Part shown: positions 47,181-55,279 of the stretch, one piece after another | Layout: every line of letters begins with the position of its first letter | Position numbering within the stretch: position 1 is the first letter of the stretch | Origin: AC-32 sp963719275 | Lineage (GTDB): Bacteria; Actinomycetota; Thermoleophilia; Gaiellales; Gaiellaceae | DNA: 64,000 nt | Assembly: GCA_963719275.1 (NCBI GenBank) | Contig: CAVRBT010000021.1 | Location: forward strand, 1-64,000 | Direction of reading: 5' to 3' | Notes under the pieces: generated by a model | Databases searched by the model: none | What the model saw: only the letters and a program-made list of their open reading frames with translations | What the model was told of the DNA's origin: nothing | Made by a program: the position numbers and the translations under genes

Positions 47181-48455
47181 TCAGGGGTAGAGCCCACGCG
47201 TGATCGTGGCTTCCGCGACGCGACCGACCGCGACGCCGTAGGCCGCCGCCCGCATGCTCGTCTGCTTCTCGTCGTAGACGTGCCAGGTCTCGTTGAACGC
47301 CCGCGTGACGATGTCGCGCAGCTTCGAGTTCACCTCGGGCTCCTTCCAGAAGTACTCCTGGAGGCCCTGGACCCACTCGAAGTACGAGACGACGACGCCG
47401 CCCGCGTTGGCGAGGATGTCCGGCAGGACGAGGATGCCCTTCTCGTCCAGGATCTCGTCCGCGGTCGGGGTGATCGGGCCGTTCGCGCCCTCGCACACGA
47501 CCTGCGCCTTCACCTGGTCGGCGTTGTCGGAGGTGATGACCTGCTCGAGCGCGCACGGCGCGAGCACGTCGCACTCCAGCAGCAGCAGCTCCTCGTTGCT
47601 GATCTCCTCCGCGCCCTTGAGGCCGGCGAGCGAACCCGTCTCCTGCTTCTGAGCGATCGCCGCGGCGACGTCGATGCCGTTCGGATTGTGCAGCCCGACC
47701 TGCGAGTCCGACACTGCGATCACGGTTGCGCCCTCCTCCGCGAGGAACCTCGCGAGGAAGCTGCCGACGTTACCGAACCCCTGCACGGCGACCTTCAGCC
47801 CCGCCAGCTGCAGCTCTTTCTTCCGCGCCGCCTCCTGGATGCAATAGAGCGAGCCGCGCGCAGTCGCCTCGAGCCGGCCGAGCGAGCCGCCGACGTTGAG
47901 CGGCTTGCCGGTGACGACGCCCAGCACGGAGTGGCCCTTGTTCATCGAGTAGGTGTCGAAGATCCAGGCCATCACCGAGCCGTCGGTGCCGACGTCGGGG
48001 GCCGGAATGTCCTTCTCGGGCCCGATCTCGTTGATGATCTCCGTCGTGTAGCGGCGCGTCATGCGCTCGAGCTCGCCGCGCGAGAGCCGCTTCGGGTTGC
48101 AGACGACCCCGCCCTTCGCCCCGCCGAAGGGGATGTTCATCAGCGCGCACTTCCACGTCATCCACATCGAGAGCGCCTTGACCTCGTCGAGCGTGACGTC
48201 GGGGTGGTAGCGGATGCCGCCCTTCGAGGGCCCGCGCGCGATGTTGTGCGTCACGCGGTAGCCCTCGAACGCTTGGATCGTGCCGTCGTCCATCGTCACC
48301 GGGATCGAGACGACGACCGCCTTCTTGCACTCCTGGAGCACGTTCACCAGGCGCTGGTCGATGTCGAAGATGTCGGCCACGCGGCGCAGCTGCTCGCGGG
48401 CGATATCGAAGGGGTTCTCGCGAAGGTGGGTCTCGGGCGCTTCGAGTATGGTCAC
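47181..48455 (-). CDS. gdhA: glutamate dehydrogenase (Glu/Leu/Phe/Val family)
   Basis: I start at GTG 48453-48455, with GAGGAG 6 nt upstream; the product has 424 residues. Motifs: GPSKGGIRYHPDVTLDEVKA, KCALMNIPFGGAKGGVVCNP (catalytic Lys region), GPEKDIPAPDVGTDGSVMAW (catalytic Asp) and the Rossmann loop VAVQGFGNVGSFLARFLAEE. It interconverts glutamate and 2-oxoglutarate plus ammonia. The acidic VIAVSDSQVG strand end suggests NAD use. The length matches hexameric small GDHs. Confidence 0.93.
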   Translation of the reverse strand: MTILEAPETHLRENPFDIAREQLRRVADIFDIDQRLVNVLQECKKAVVVSIPVTMDDGTIQAFEGYRVTHNIARGPSKGGIRYHPDVTLDEVKALSMWMTWKCALMNIPFGGAKGGVVCNPKRLSRGELERMTRRYTTEIINEIGPEKDIPAPDVGTDGSVMAWIFDTYSMNKGHSVLGVVTGKPLNVGGSLGRLEATARGSLYCIQEAARKKELQLAGLKVAVQGFGNVGSFLARFLAEEGATVIAVSDSQVGLHNPNGIDVAAAIAQKQETGSLAGLKGAEEISNEELLLLECDVLAPCALEQVITSDNADQVKAQVVCEGANGPITPTADEILDEKGILVLPDILANAGGVVVSYFEWVQGLQEYFWKEPEVNSKLRDIVTRAFNETWHVYDEKQTSMRAAAYGVAVGRVAEATITRGLYP

Positions 48456-48504
48456 GGAGGCTCCTCGGTTGGAAACACGCTGCAAACGGGCTGAGTATAG
48501 GCCC

Positions 48505-51021
48505 CTACTTGATGCGGAACGCGATCGTCCGGCTCGTCGGCGGGCCGTCGCTCGTGGGGAACGCGACCAGGCGCACGCGGTAGCGGCCGGGCGCGAGCGG
48601 GTTGCCGTTCGGGCCGCGGCCCGTGAGACCGATCGCGACCCGACCCGGCAGGAGGTCGCGCAGGCGGGCCAGCAGTCCCATCCGCCGCTTGCCGCGCCAG
48701 AGCTCGACGTCGAGCTTCGAGACCGGATGGACCTCGGCGCCGGCCGGCCCCTCGCGCACGAGGCCGGCCTGAAGCGAGAGGACCGCAGGCGTCGTGTCGG
48801 AGGGCTCGAACGCGGCGGCCGAGAGGGCGACGGACGAGATCAGGCTCTCCGGCGGGGAGCCGTACGTGATCGCCCACGGCACCTTCAGGGGGCCTGCGCC
48901 GCGCGCGACGAAGAGCACCGACCCCTCGGCCGAGCCCTCGGGCGGCGGCGCGCCGTTGAGCCGGGCCTGCAGCGTCACAGTGGCCTGGCCGCCCGGCTTG
49001 AGGCGCACCCAGCGCGGCTTCGGCGTGATCACGAGGCCGCCGCTCCCTGCGATGCGAACGCGCACGAGCAGGCCTCGCGTCGAGGCGTTGCGGACGACGA
49101 CGCCCTGTGCGGACTGCCAGCCGTCGCCCTGAGCGCGGCCGAAGGCGAGGGTGACGGGGTCCACGCTGATCTCGCCGGCCGTGGCCGCACCGAGGTCGAC
49201 CAGGCCGGCGCCCTGCGCGGTGACGGTCGTGTCACGAATCGAGCGCGCCGTGCCCGTGAGCAGGCTCTTCAGGTCGAGGGCGCGGAGGCCTGGTCGCGCC
49301 TGCGCGAGCACCGCCGCTGCGCCGGCGACCACGGCCGCTGCGGGGCTCGAGCCGTTGACGGTGCCGAAACGCGGTGTGCCGTCTTCGTTCGCGCCCGGCT
49401 CAGAGGTGACCAGCGCCACACCGGGAGCCGCGACGTCGGGCTTCACACGCCCGTCGAAGGCAAGCCCACGCGACGAGAACGGCGCGATCTCGCCGTCACC
49501 GCCGTTGCGCACGACGGACGGCACACCGATCGAAATCGTCGGGTGCTCGTCCCTCGCGATCGCCCCGAGAGCGGCCTGCGCCACCCGCAGCGGGACGCTC
49601 ACCACCGGGACGTCGACGCCCTCGTCGACTCCGATGCCGCCTGCCGGCAGCTGCGTCCCGTAGACCACGACTGCGGTCGCCCCCGCGCGCGCCGCGTCCT
49701 CGATGGCGGGCTGCGGGTCGCCGCCGCCGTGGATCAGTGCCGCACGGCCGGCCACGAGGCTGTGACCGTGCTCGTCGAAGAAGCGGTCGATCGTCGGGCC
49801 GGCGCCGCGGCGTGGCGAGGCGAGCTCGAGCTCCTGTGGGTGCGCCGAGACGACAGCGCCCGCGAGCGGCAGCCGACGGTCGAGGACGAGCGCCAGGCCG
49901 ACGCGCACCGAGACGGGCACCTCCTCAGCGTTCGCCCGCAGGTCGGCCGCGCCCGCGGTGAGCGCGGCCGGGGCGCCGCCGGGGCTGGAGACACTGCCGT
50001 AACCGGGGCCGGCGGGCCCGTCGTTCCCGACCGGGGCGACGACCAGGGTGTCGAGCTGCAGCGCGCCCTTGATCGCGCGCGCCTCGGGCGAGTCGGCGAA
50101 GGCGGCGTACGAAACTGCCGCCCCGACGAGGGCGATTCGCGCTGCGTCGTGGGCGTCGCCGTCGAGGTTCGGGTCGACCGCGCGCTCGAGGCCGGCGATC
50201 AGCTGGTCGGTGCGCGCGTAGACGGCCCAGCCGCCCGTCTGGTCGTGCTGCCAGCCGGCGACGCGGATCGGCAGCACGGAGGCGCCCGGCGCGATCCCCC
50301 TGGCACCGGCGAGAATCCCGGCCATTTCCGTGCCGTGGCGCTCGCGACGGCCGGTACCGCTCGGGTCCAGCGCGGCCTTCGCCTCGGGATCGCCGCCGAC
50401 GACGTCGACGCCAGGCAGGACGTGCCCGCGCAGGTACGGATGCGCGCGGTCGACGCCGGTGTCGAGCAGCGCGATCGTCACGCCGCGCCCGTCGAAGCCC
50501 GGCAGCCGCAGCGACGACAGGCTGCCCGCGACGCCCTTCGCACCGAGGAGCTCCGACGAGACCGACGCCGGGTAAGCGACGCGAACCGGGTAGACGCCGG
50601 CCACCTCGGGCCGCCGCTCGAGCACGGCGATCGCGCGCGCGTCGAGGGGTGCCGAGAAGCCGTTCAGGACCCGCGTGTAGCTGAACTGGATCTGTGGCCG
50701 GATCCCACGTGTGCTCAACTCCGCGAGCAGCTGCTGCTGTGCCGCGAGCGCCGACCGCGTCCACGTTCGCTCCTTCCGCTGGGTCGCCACGCCGCCGTTC
50801 AACGCCACGCGCTGCGCCATCGACGGCGAGCCCAGCACGACGAGCACGCGCTGGCCGACATCAACGGCCGGGTGGCCGCCCCCGACGAGACCGCGCCAGG
50901 ACGACGCCTCGGAGACGAGCGAGCGCACCTTCGTCTGGGCGACCCCGAAGCCGACCGCGAGCGCGGCGGCGACGAGCGCCAGGATGACGAGACCAGCCTC
51001 AGAGAGCCGACGCGTAGGCAT
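48505..51021 (-). CDS. secreted subtilisin-like serine protease (S8) with PA domain
   Basis: An 838-residue protein from ATG 51019-51021, overlapping tsaD. The N-terminal anchor is AGLVILALVAAALAVGFGVA and a prodomain follows. The S8 domain has Asp in IALLDTGVDRAHPYLRGHVL, His in RRERHGTEMAGILAGARG, Asn in VVAPVGNDGPAG and Ser in FGTVNGSSPAAAVVAGAAAV. So the usual GTSMA reads GSSPA. A protease-associated (PA) domain is inserted between Asn and Ser (AARAGATAVVVYGTQLPAGG). A long Fn3/Ig-like C-terminal region follows. It would be held at the cell surface. Confidence 0.9.
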   Translation of the reverse strand: MPTRRLSEAGLVILALVAAALAVGFGVAQTKVRSLVSEASSWRGLVGGGHPAVDVGQRVLVVLGSPSMAQRVALNGGVATQRKERTWTRSALAAQQQLLAELSTRGIRPQIQFSYTRVLNGFSAPLDARAIAVLERRPEVAGVYPVRVAYPASVSSELLGAKGVAGSLSSLRLPGFDGRGVTIALLDTGVDRAHPYLRGHVLPGVDVVGGDPEAKAALDPSGTGRRERHGTEMAGILAGARGIAPGASVLPIRVAGWQHDQTGGWAVYARTDQLIAGLERAVDPNLDGDAHDAARIALVGAAVSYAAFADSPEARAIKGALQLDTLVVAPVGNDGPAGPGYGSVSSPGGAPAALTAGAADLRANAEEVPVSVRVGLALVLDRRLPLAGAVVSAHPQELELASPRRGAGPTIDRFFDEHGHSLVAGRAALIHGGGDPQPAIEDAARAGATAVVVYGTQLPAGGIGVDEGVDVPVVSVPLRVAQAALGAIARDEHPTISIGVPSVVRNGGDGEIAPFSSRGLAFDGRVKPDVAAPGVALVTSEPGANEDGTPRFGTVNGSSPAAAVVAGAAAVLAQARPGLRALDLKSLLTGTARSIRDTTVTAQGAGLVDLGAATAGEISVDPVTLAFGRAQGDGWQSAQGVVVRNASTRGLLVRVRIAGSGGLVITPKPRWVRLKPGGQATVTLQARLNGAPPPEGSAEGSVLFVARGAGPLKVPWAITYGSPPESLISSVALSAAAFEPSDTTPAVLSLQAGLVREGPAGAEVHPVSKLDVELWRGKRRMGLLARLRDLLPGRVAIGLTGRGPNGNPLAPGRYRVRLVAFPTSDGPPTSRTIAFRIK

Positions 51022-51958
51022 CGAGAGCAAGATAACCAGGCGGCGGGATCGCCTCCACGAACCTCGCTGCCGACGCGATCATCGCCCCGTTGTCGGTGCA
51101 GAGTGCAAGCGGCGGCGCTTTCGCGTCGGGGAGCGACGCGCGCAGCTCCGAGTTCGCGGCCACGCCGCCGACGACGGCGATCCGCTTCGCGCCCGTTTGC
51201 GCCGCCGCCTCTTCCGTCCGCTGCACGAGCGCGCGGACGATCGCACGCTGGTAGCTCGCGGCGAGGTCGGCGCGGTGGTCGGGTAATGCGCCACCGAGGT
51301 CGCGGACCGTGTAGAGCAGCGCCGTCTTCACGCCCGAGAACGAAAAGTCGAGGCCGGGCACGCGCGCGACCGGGAAGTCGTAGGCGGCGGGGTCGCCCTC
51401 GCGCGCGAGCCGGTCGATCTCGGCGCCGCCCGGGTAGCCGAGGCCGAGCAGCCGCGCGCCCTTGTCGAAGGCCTCGCCGGCAGCGTCGTCGATGGTCGTG
51501 CCAAGCCGGCGGAACGCGCCGTGCTCCGGGACGTCGACGAGTAGCGTGTGGCCGCCGCTCGCGAGCAGGCAGAGGAACGGCGGCTCGAACGGATCCGGCT
51601 CGAGGTAGAGCGACGCGACGTGCCCGTGGAGGTGGTTCACCGGCGCGAGCGGCAGCCCGCGCCCCCACGCCAGCGCCTTCGCCGCGGAGAGCCCGACCAG
51701 CAGCGCCCCGATCAGGCCGGGTCCCTGGGTGACGGCGACCGTGTCGACGTCGTCCAGCGTCGCGTCCGCCTCCGCGAGCGCCTCGCGCACGACCGGTATG
51801 ACGAGCTCCAGGTGACGGCGCGACGCGACCTCCGGCACAACTCCCCCGAACCGGGCGTGCAGGTCGGCCTGCGACGACACCACGTTCGACCGGATGCGCC
51901 CGACCTCGACGAGCGCAGCCGCCGTCTCGTCGCAGGAGGTCTCGATTCCGAGGATCAC
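50999..51958 (-). CDS. tsaD: tRNA threonylcarbamoyladenosine synthesis protein TsaD
   Basis: A 319-residue ASKHA-fold enzyme. Start: MILGIETSCDETAAALVEVG. Metal-binding His are in NHLHGHVASLYLEPDPFEPP. Further motifs: LLASGGHTLLVDVPEHGAFR, DDAAGEAFDKGARLLGLGYP, PDFSFSGVKT-like LDFSFSGVKTALLYTV and AVVGGVAANSELRASL. With TsaB and TsaE it transfers the threonylcarbamoyl group to A37 of ANN-decoding tRNAs. tsaB and tsaE lie 1.1 kb upstream, separated by rimI and an opposed nuclease gene. Slightly shorter than the usual 335-345. Confidence 0.95.
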   Translation of the reverse strand: MILGIETSCDETAAALVEVGRIRSNVVSSQADLHARFGGVVPEVASRRHLELVIPVVREALAEADATLDDVDTVAVTQGPGLIGALLVGLSAAKALAWGRGLPLAPVNHLHGHVASLYLEPDPFEPPFLCLLASGGHTLLVDVPEHGAFRRLGTTIDDAAGEAFDKGARLLGLGYPGGAEIDRLAREGDPAAYDFPVARVPGLDFSFSGVKTALLYTVRDLGGALPDHRADLAASYQRAIVRALVQRTEEAAAQTGAKRIAVVGGVAANSELRASLPDAKAPPLALCTDNGAMIASAARFVEAIPPPGYLALDAYASAL

Positions 51959-52044
51959 GCGCTTTCGCGCCGCGAAAGCGCTAGTAGTGGACTAAGCGTC
52001 GCTGCTTTGTTGCAGTCGTCGAGCCTCCCGGCAGCCACGCTCCA

Positions 52045-52680
52045 GTGAGCGTGCGCATCGTTGCCGACGTCCGCGAAGAGCCCTCGGGAGTTCCGTCGCT
52101 GCTCACGAAGCAACGTGTTGACGTCGAGGTCAAGCGGTTGGGGTACGGGGACTACCTCGTCGGTCGCGGTGCGGTCGTGGAGCGCAAGACGGTGCGCGGG
52201 CTGCATCTCGACCTTGTAGCGGGCAGGTTCTGGAAGCAGCTCGGAATGCTCAGACGCAATGCGCGGATGCCGTACCTGCTCGTAGAAGGACTCGACCCCG
52301 ACGGTGGCCCGGTAGCAGCCGCGGCGATCCGCGGTGCCTACCTGGCGGCAATCGACCTCGCCGTGCCGATCATTCCCTCGAAGGACACACGCGATTCGGC
52401 GCTCTGGCTGCGTCTGCTCGCCGAGCGACGCCAGAACCGGGCACCCCGCTACCGACCCGCGTATGCGCAGAGCACCGCACGGATCTCCGTAGTCACCGCC
52501 CGCGCGTTGTTGACTCACTTCGGCAGTCTTGCGGCTGTAGTCGCCGCAGACCCCAGAGAGTGGCAGCGCGTCGCCGGAGTAGGACCGCTTCGCGCGCAGG
52601 CGTTGCTGACCACGATTCGGGCGCCGGCCACCACTAATCGTTCGCGACGACGTCGCGAACGATCGGGTCCTTCCACATGA
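52045..52680 (+). CDS. ERCC4-domain (XPF/Mus81-like) nuclease with helix-hairpin-helix
   Basis: A 211-residue protein from GTG 52045. The ERCC4 nuclease motif is clear: VRIVADVREE, then RLGYGDYLVGRGAVVERKTV (GD...ERK) and RGLHLDLVAGRFWKQLGMLR. A C-terminal helix-hairpin-helix (HFGSLAAVVAADPREWQRVA, then GVGPLRAQALL) would bind DNA junctions. This compact XPF/Mus81-like layout is typical of archaea but occurs in some actinomycetes. It is transcribed against the tsa/rimI genes and overlaps the end of rimI by 47 bases. A structure-specific endonuclease role is inferred. Confidence 0.88.
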   Translation: MSVRIVADVREEPSGVPSLLTKQRVDVEVKRLGYGDYLVGRGAVVERKTVRGLHLDLVAGRFWKQLGMLRRNARMPYLLVEGLDPDGGPVAAAAIRGAYLAAIDLAVPIIPSKDTRDSALWLRLLAERRQNRAPRYRPAYAQSTARISVVTARALLTHFGSLAAVVAADPREWQRVAGVGPLRAQALLTTIRAPATTNRSRRRRERSGPST

Positions 52681-53110
52681 TCAGGGCGTCCTCGCGGTTG
52701 TCCGTGTAGTAGCCGCGGCGGACGCCGCGCGGGCGGAAGCCGAGCTCCTCGTAAAGCTTGATCGCCCCTGCGTTCGAGACGCGCACTTCGAGCGTGTAGC
52801 CGCGCCGGCTGCGGCCGGCGGTCAGCTCGAAGAGCCGGTTCAGCAACAGCGAGGCGATCCCCTGGCGGCGTCGCGACGGCTCCACCGCCACGTTCATCAC
52901 GTGCCACGCGTCGACGTAGCGGGAGATGATCAGATAGCCGATCAGCTTCCCGGTCTCCGCCTCGAAGGCGCCGAGACAGAGCGACGACGGCTTGGCCAGC
53001 TCGCTCGCGAACATCGAGCGCGACCACGGGGTCGGATAGGAGCTGCGCTCGATCTCTTCGATCGCGTTCAGGTCGCGCAACTCGAGGCGGCGGAGCTCGA
53101 CCTCGGTCAT
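52634..53110 (-). CDS. rimI: ribosomal-protein alanine N-acetyltransferase RimI
   Basis: A 158-residue GNAT enzyme from ATG 53108-53110, overlapping tsaB by 4 bases. Motifs: LNAIEEIERSSYPTPWSRSM, the core strand AWHVMNVAVEPSRRRQGIAS (acetyl-CoA loop RRRQGIA), LEVRVSNAGAIKLYEELGFR and a closing YYTDNREDALIM. This is the RimI pattern. RimI acetylates the N-terminal Ala of S18 and is almost always next to tsaB, as here. Confidence 0.93.
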   Translation of the reverse strand: MTEVELRRLELRDLNAIEEIERSSYPTPWSRSMFASELAKPSSLCLGAFEAETGKLIGYLIISRYVDAWHVMNVAVEPSRRRQGIASLLLNRLFELTAGRSRRGYTLEVRVSNAGAIKLYEELGFRPRGVRRGYYTDNREDALIMWKDPIVRDVVAND

Positions 53111-53691
53111 GCGTTCCTCTCCGCGTCCGGGACGCGCAGATACAACGGCTCGACCGCCTCCGCCGGGCCGAAGTCCCGGGCGAGCTGCGCGTGGAAGCGC
53201 GCGCGCGGCAGGTGGCGCTCGTCGGCGTCCGGGGGCACCTCCGCCCCGCGTTGCTCGAGGACCTCCCGGTAGCGCAGGGCGCCGTCGCCGACGCAGACCT
53301 CGCCAACCACCTCCTGCGGCGCGCAAACCACCGGCTCGCCGTCGACGAGCGCGAACACCTCCCGCCTCCCCGCGTCCACGACCGGCACCGCACCGGGAGC
53401 GCCGGCGGCGAGAGCGTCCAGCGTGGAGACGCCCGCGACCGGCAGCTCGAGCGCGAGTGCCAGCCCGCGCGCCGCTGCGAGCCCGAGCCGCATGCCGGTG
53501 AAGCTTCCGGGCCCGGTGCCGACGACGATGCCAGTCAGCTCCGAGCGGTCGACCCCGCTTGCGCGCAACAGCTCGTCGGCGTCCTCGAGCACCCGGACCG
53601 CCCGGGAGACCGCTTCTCCCAGCACGTCGCCGTCCCGCACGAGCGCAGTGGTGGCAGCGCTCGTCGCGGTGTCAAACGCGAGTGTCAGCAC
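53107..53691 (-). CDS. tsaB: tRNA threonylcarbamoyladenosine synthesis protein TsaB
   Basis: A 194-residue TsaD-like scaffold. Start: MLTLAFDTATSAATTALVRD. The conserved IVVGTGPGSFTGMRLGLAAA segment and the AAGAPGAVPVVDAGRREVFA strand are typical. It dimerises with TsaD and, with TsaE, forms the t6A transferase complex. It is shorter than the E. coli protein (231 residues), as in many actinobacteria. It overlaps tsaE by 20 bases and rimI by 4. Confidence 0.93.
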   Translation of the reverse strand: MLTLAFDTATSAATTALVRDGDVLGEAVSRAVRVLEDADELLRASGVDRSELTGIVVGTGPGSFTGMRLGLAAARGLALALELPVAGVSTLDALAAGAPGAVPVVDAGRREVFALVDGEPVVCAPQEVVGEVCVGDGALRYREVLEQRGAEVPPDADERHLPRARFHAQLARDFGPAEAVEPLYLRVPDAERNA

Positions 53692-54133
53692 CCCCGAAAA
53701 GGCGGTCGAGCAACGACGGTTCCTCGCTTTCCAGCGAAATCAGTCTATGAGCGGCGTCCACGTGCGACAAACGTACCTTCACACGGACCGGCGGGAGCGC
53801 ACCCGCGGCGGCCTCCGGCCACTCGACGAAGCAGATCGCGTCCTGGAAGTACGGCTCGAGGTCGCCCCACTCGGCGGCCGAGAAGCCCTGAAAGCGGAAC
53901 AGGTCGAGGTGCGAGACGTCCACCGGCTCGGAGGGGTAGCGATGGCCGACGGTGAAGGTCGGGCTCGTCACCGGCACCGTCACGCCGAGCGCTCGGCAGG
54001 CGCCGCGGACGAAGGTCGTCTTGCCGCTGCCGAGCTCGCCCGACACCGTCACCACATCGCCCGCACGGAACTCCTGTGCCAGCGCAGCCGCGACGGCCTC
54101 CGTCTCCGCCGGCGAGGCGGAGCGCAGCTCCAT
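53672..54133 (-). CDS. tsaE: tRNA threonylcarbamoyladenosine synthesis ATPase TsaE
   Basis: A 153-residue P-loop ATPase. Walker A is SGELGSGKTTFVRGACRALG. Next come VTSPTFTVGHRYPSEPVDVS and HLDLFRF, the family Asp-Leu-Tyr/Phe-Arg motif, and ICFVEWPEAAAGALPP. It resets the TsaB-TsaD complex using ATP. It is the first gene of the tsaE-tsaB-rimI block. A palindromic repeat lies just upstream of its start. Confidence 0.93.
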   Translation of the reverse strand: MELRSASPAETEAVAAALAQEFRAGDVVTVSGELGSGKTTFVRGACRALGVTVPVTSPTFTVGHRYPSEPVDVSHLDLFRFQGFSAAEWGDLEPYFQDAICFVEWPEAAAGALPPVRVKVRLSHVDAAHRLISLESEEPSLLDRLFGGADTRV

Positions 54134-54138
54134 CGCTC

Positions 54139-54302
54139 AGAACCCGTTTTGGAGTGACGCTTCGTCGCCGGGGTGCGATGGGCGACGCGAGGCAAGGACG
54201 CAGTGGTGCGCGTGTATCCGGAGGATACGGGCGCACCCGAGGACGCGGCCTCGCGGCGTCCAGCGCGGCTCGGCGGCACAAGGCTTCATTCCGAAACGGG
54301 TT
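54139..54302. repeat. dispersed palindromic repeat, family R1, copy B
   Basis: The clearest copy. The ends GAACCCGTTTTGGAGTGACG and (reverse-complemented) GAACCCGTTTCGGAATGAAG form imperfect terminal inverted repeats of about 30 bp. Inside lie GGGGTGCGATGGGCG and GAGGCAAGGACGCAG. A central hairpin (GGTGCGC-N-TATCC...GGATA-N-GCGCACC) differs from copy A in sequence but not in shape. It separates tsaE from the glycosylase gene. Confidence 0.75.
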
Positions 54303-54305
54303 CCC

Positions 54306-54968
54306 TCAGAAGAGGCCGAGCTGGACTGCCTGGGCCACCGGTTCTGGCGCCACGGGCGCCAGCACTGGGGCCGGCGGGGCAACCTCACGGCCGAGCAACT
54401 CGGGGAGGCGCGCGAAGTCCTGCTGGAGCACCTGCAGCATCGCGGGTGTGTAGAGCGCGGCCGCCGGGTGGTAGAGCGGGTACAGCAGCACGCGGCTTTC
54501 CCCGAGCGTGACCTCCTGCTCAACGCCGTGGACACGGGTTATCCCCGTCGGCTTGCCCGAGAGCAACTTCGTCGCGAAGTTGCCGAGCGTCGCGACGACC
54601 CGCGGGCGGATCAGCTCGATCTGCCGGAAGAGGTGGCCCTCACAGGCCTGGATCTCGTCCGGGGCCGGGTCGCGGTTTCCCGGCGGCCGGCACTTGAGCA
54701 CGTTCGCGATGTAGACGTTCGAGCGCTCGAGCCCGATCCCGCCCAGCAGGTTGTCGAGCAGCTTTCCGGCCTGGCCGACGAACGGGTAGCCCTGCTTGTC
54801 CTCGTGGAACCCCGGCGCCTCGCCGACGAACATCAGGTCGGCCTCCGGGTGGCCGACGCCGAAGACGACCTGCGTGCGGCCCTGCGAGAGGCGGCACTTC
54901 GTGCACCCCGCGACCCGGCGCGCAAACGCCTCGAGCTCGGTCAGCGGCTGGTCAATGGCCGCAGCCAC
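54306..54968 (-). CDS. type-4 (iron-sulfur) uracil-DNA glycosylase
   Basis: I use GTG 54966-54968, giving 220 residues and a 17-base overlap with the FmdB-like gene; ATG 55037 would overlap it more. Family-4 motifs: FVGEAPGFHEDKQGYPFVGQ (motif A with Glu), AGKLLDNLL, VYIANVLKCRPPGNRDPAPD and LYPLYHPAAALYTPAML (motif B His). Cys in GCTKCRLSQGR, the KCRPP segment and CEGHL can supply the four ligands of a 4Fe-4S cluster. It removes uracil from deaminated DNA. Confidence 0.93.
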   Translation of the reverse strand: MAAAIDQPLTELEAFARRVAGCTKCRLSQGRTQVVFGVGHPEADLMFVGEAPGFHEDKQGYPFVGQAGKLLDNLLGGIGLERSNVYIANVLKCRPPGNRDPAPDEIQACEGHLFRQIELIRPRVVATLGNFATKLLSGKPTGITRVHGVEQEVTLGESRVLLYPLYHPAAALYTPAMLQVLQQDFARLPELLGREVAPPAPVLAPVAPEPVAQAVQLGLF

Positions 54969-55161
54969 ACGAACCGCCGCAGCAGCCGCCGGATGACCCG
55001 CCGAAGGTCGGCTGCTCGGCGGTGCCGTGCGTCGCAAAGACCGAGAACTGCTTGCGCACGTCCGAGGAGGCGCAGTCCGGGCAGTCCGGCTGCTCGCCGT
55101 TGCGGACGAGCTCCTCGAAGTGCGACTCGCACTCCATGCAGACGTATTCGTAGATCGGCAC
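54952..55161 (-). CDS. FmdB-family zinc-ribbon protein
   Basis: A 69-residue protein from GTG 55159-55161. The FmdB/CxxC_CXXC_SSSS domain reads PIYEYVCMECESHFEELV and then QPDCPDCASSDVRKQFSVFA. The tail GGCCGGSCGCGH is Cys/Gly-rich, a common actinobacterial ending of unknown role. FmdB proteins are putative regulators first linked to formamidase and amidase genes. It overlaps the uracil-DNA glycosylase gene downstream. Confidence 0.85.
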   Translation of the reverse strand: MPIYEYVCMECESHFEELVRNGEQPDCPDCASSDVRKQFSVFATHGTAEQPTFGGSSGGCCGGSCGCGH

Positions 55162-55223
55162 CGTGTCAGCAGACCCTAGCAACGGGTCCGCATGTTCGAC
55201 GACGGGCCGGACGTTACGCCCGA

Positions 55224-55279
55224 GGCGCCGCTTGCGATGCCGCCAAGAGGATGTGCGGGCTTAGCCCGCGCATCCGTCT
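55224..55279. repeat. dispersed stop-codon-proximal palindrome, family R2, copy e (inverted)
   Basis: The reverse complement of the R2 pattern: GGCGCCGCTTGCGATGCCGC, CAAGAGG, a stem GCGGGC-TTA-GCCCGC and CCGTCT. It lies against the stop codon of the histidine kinase gene, with the opposite orientation to copies a-d. Confidence 0.65.
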
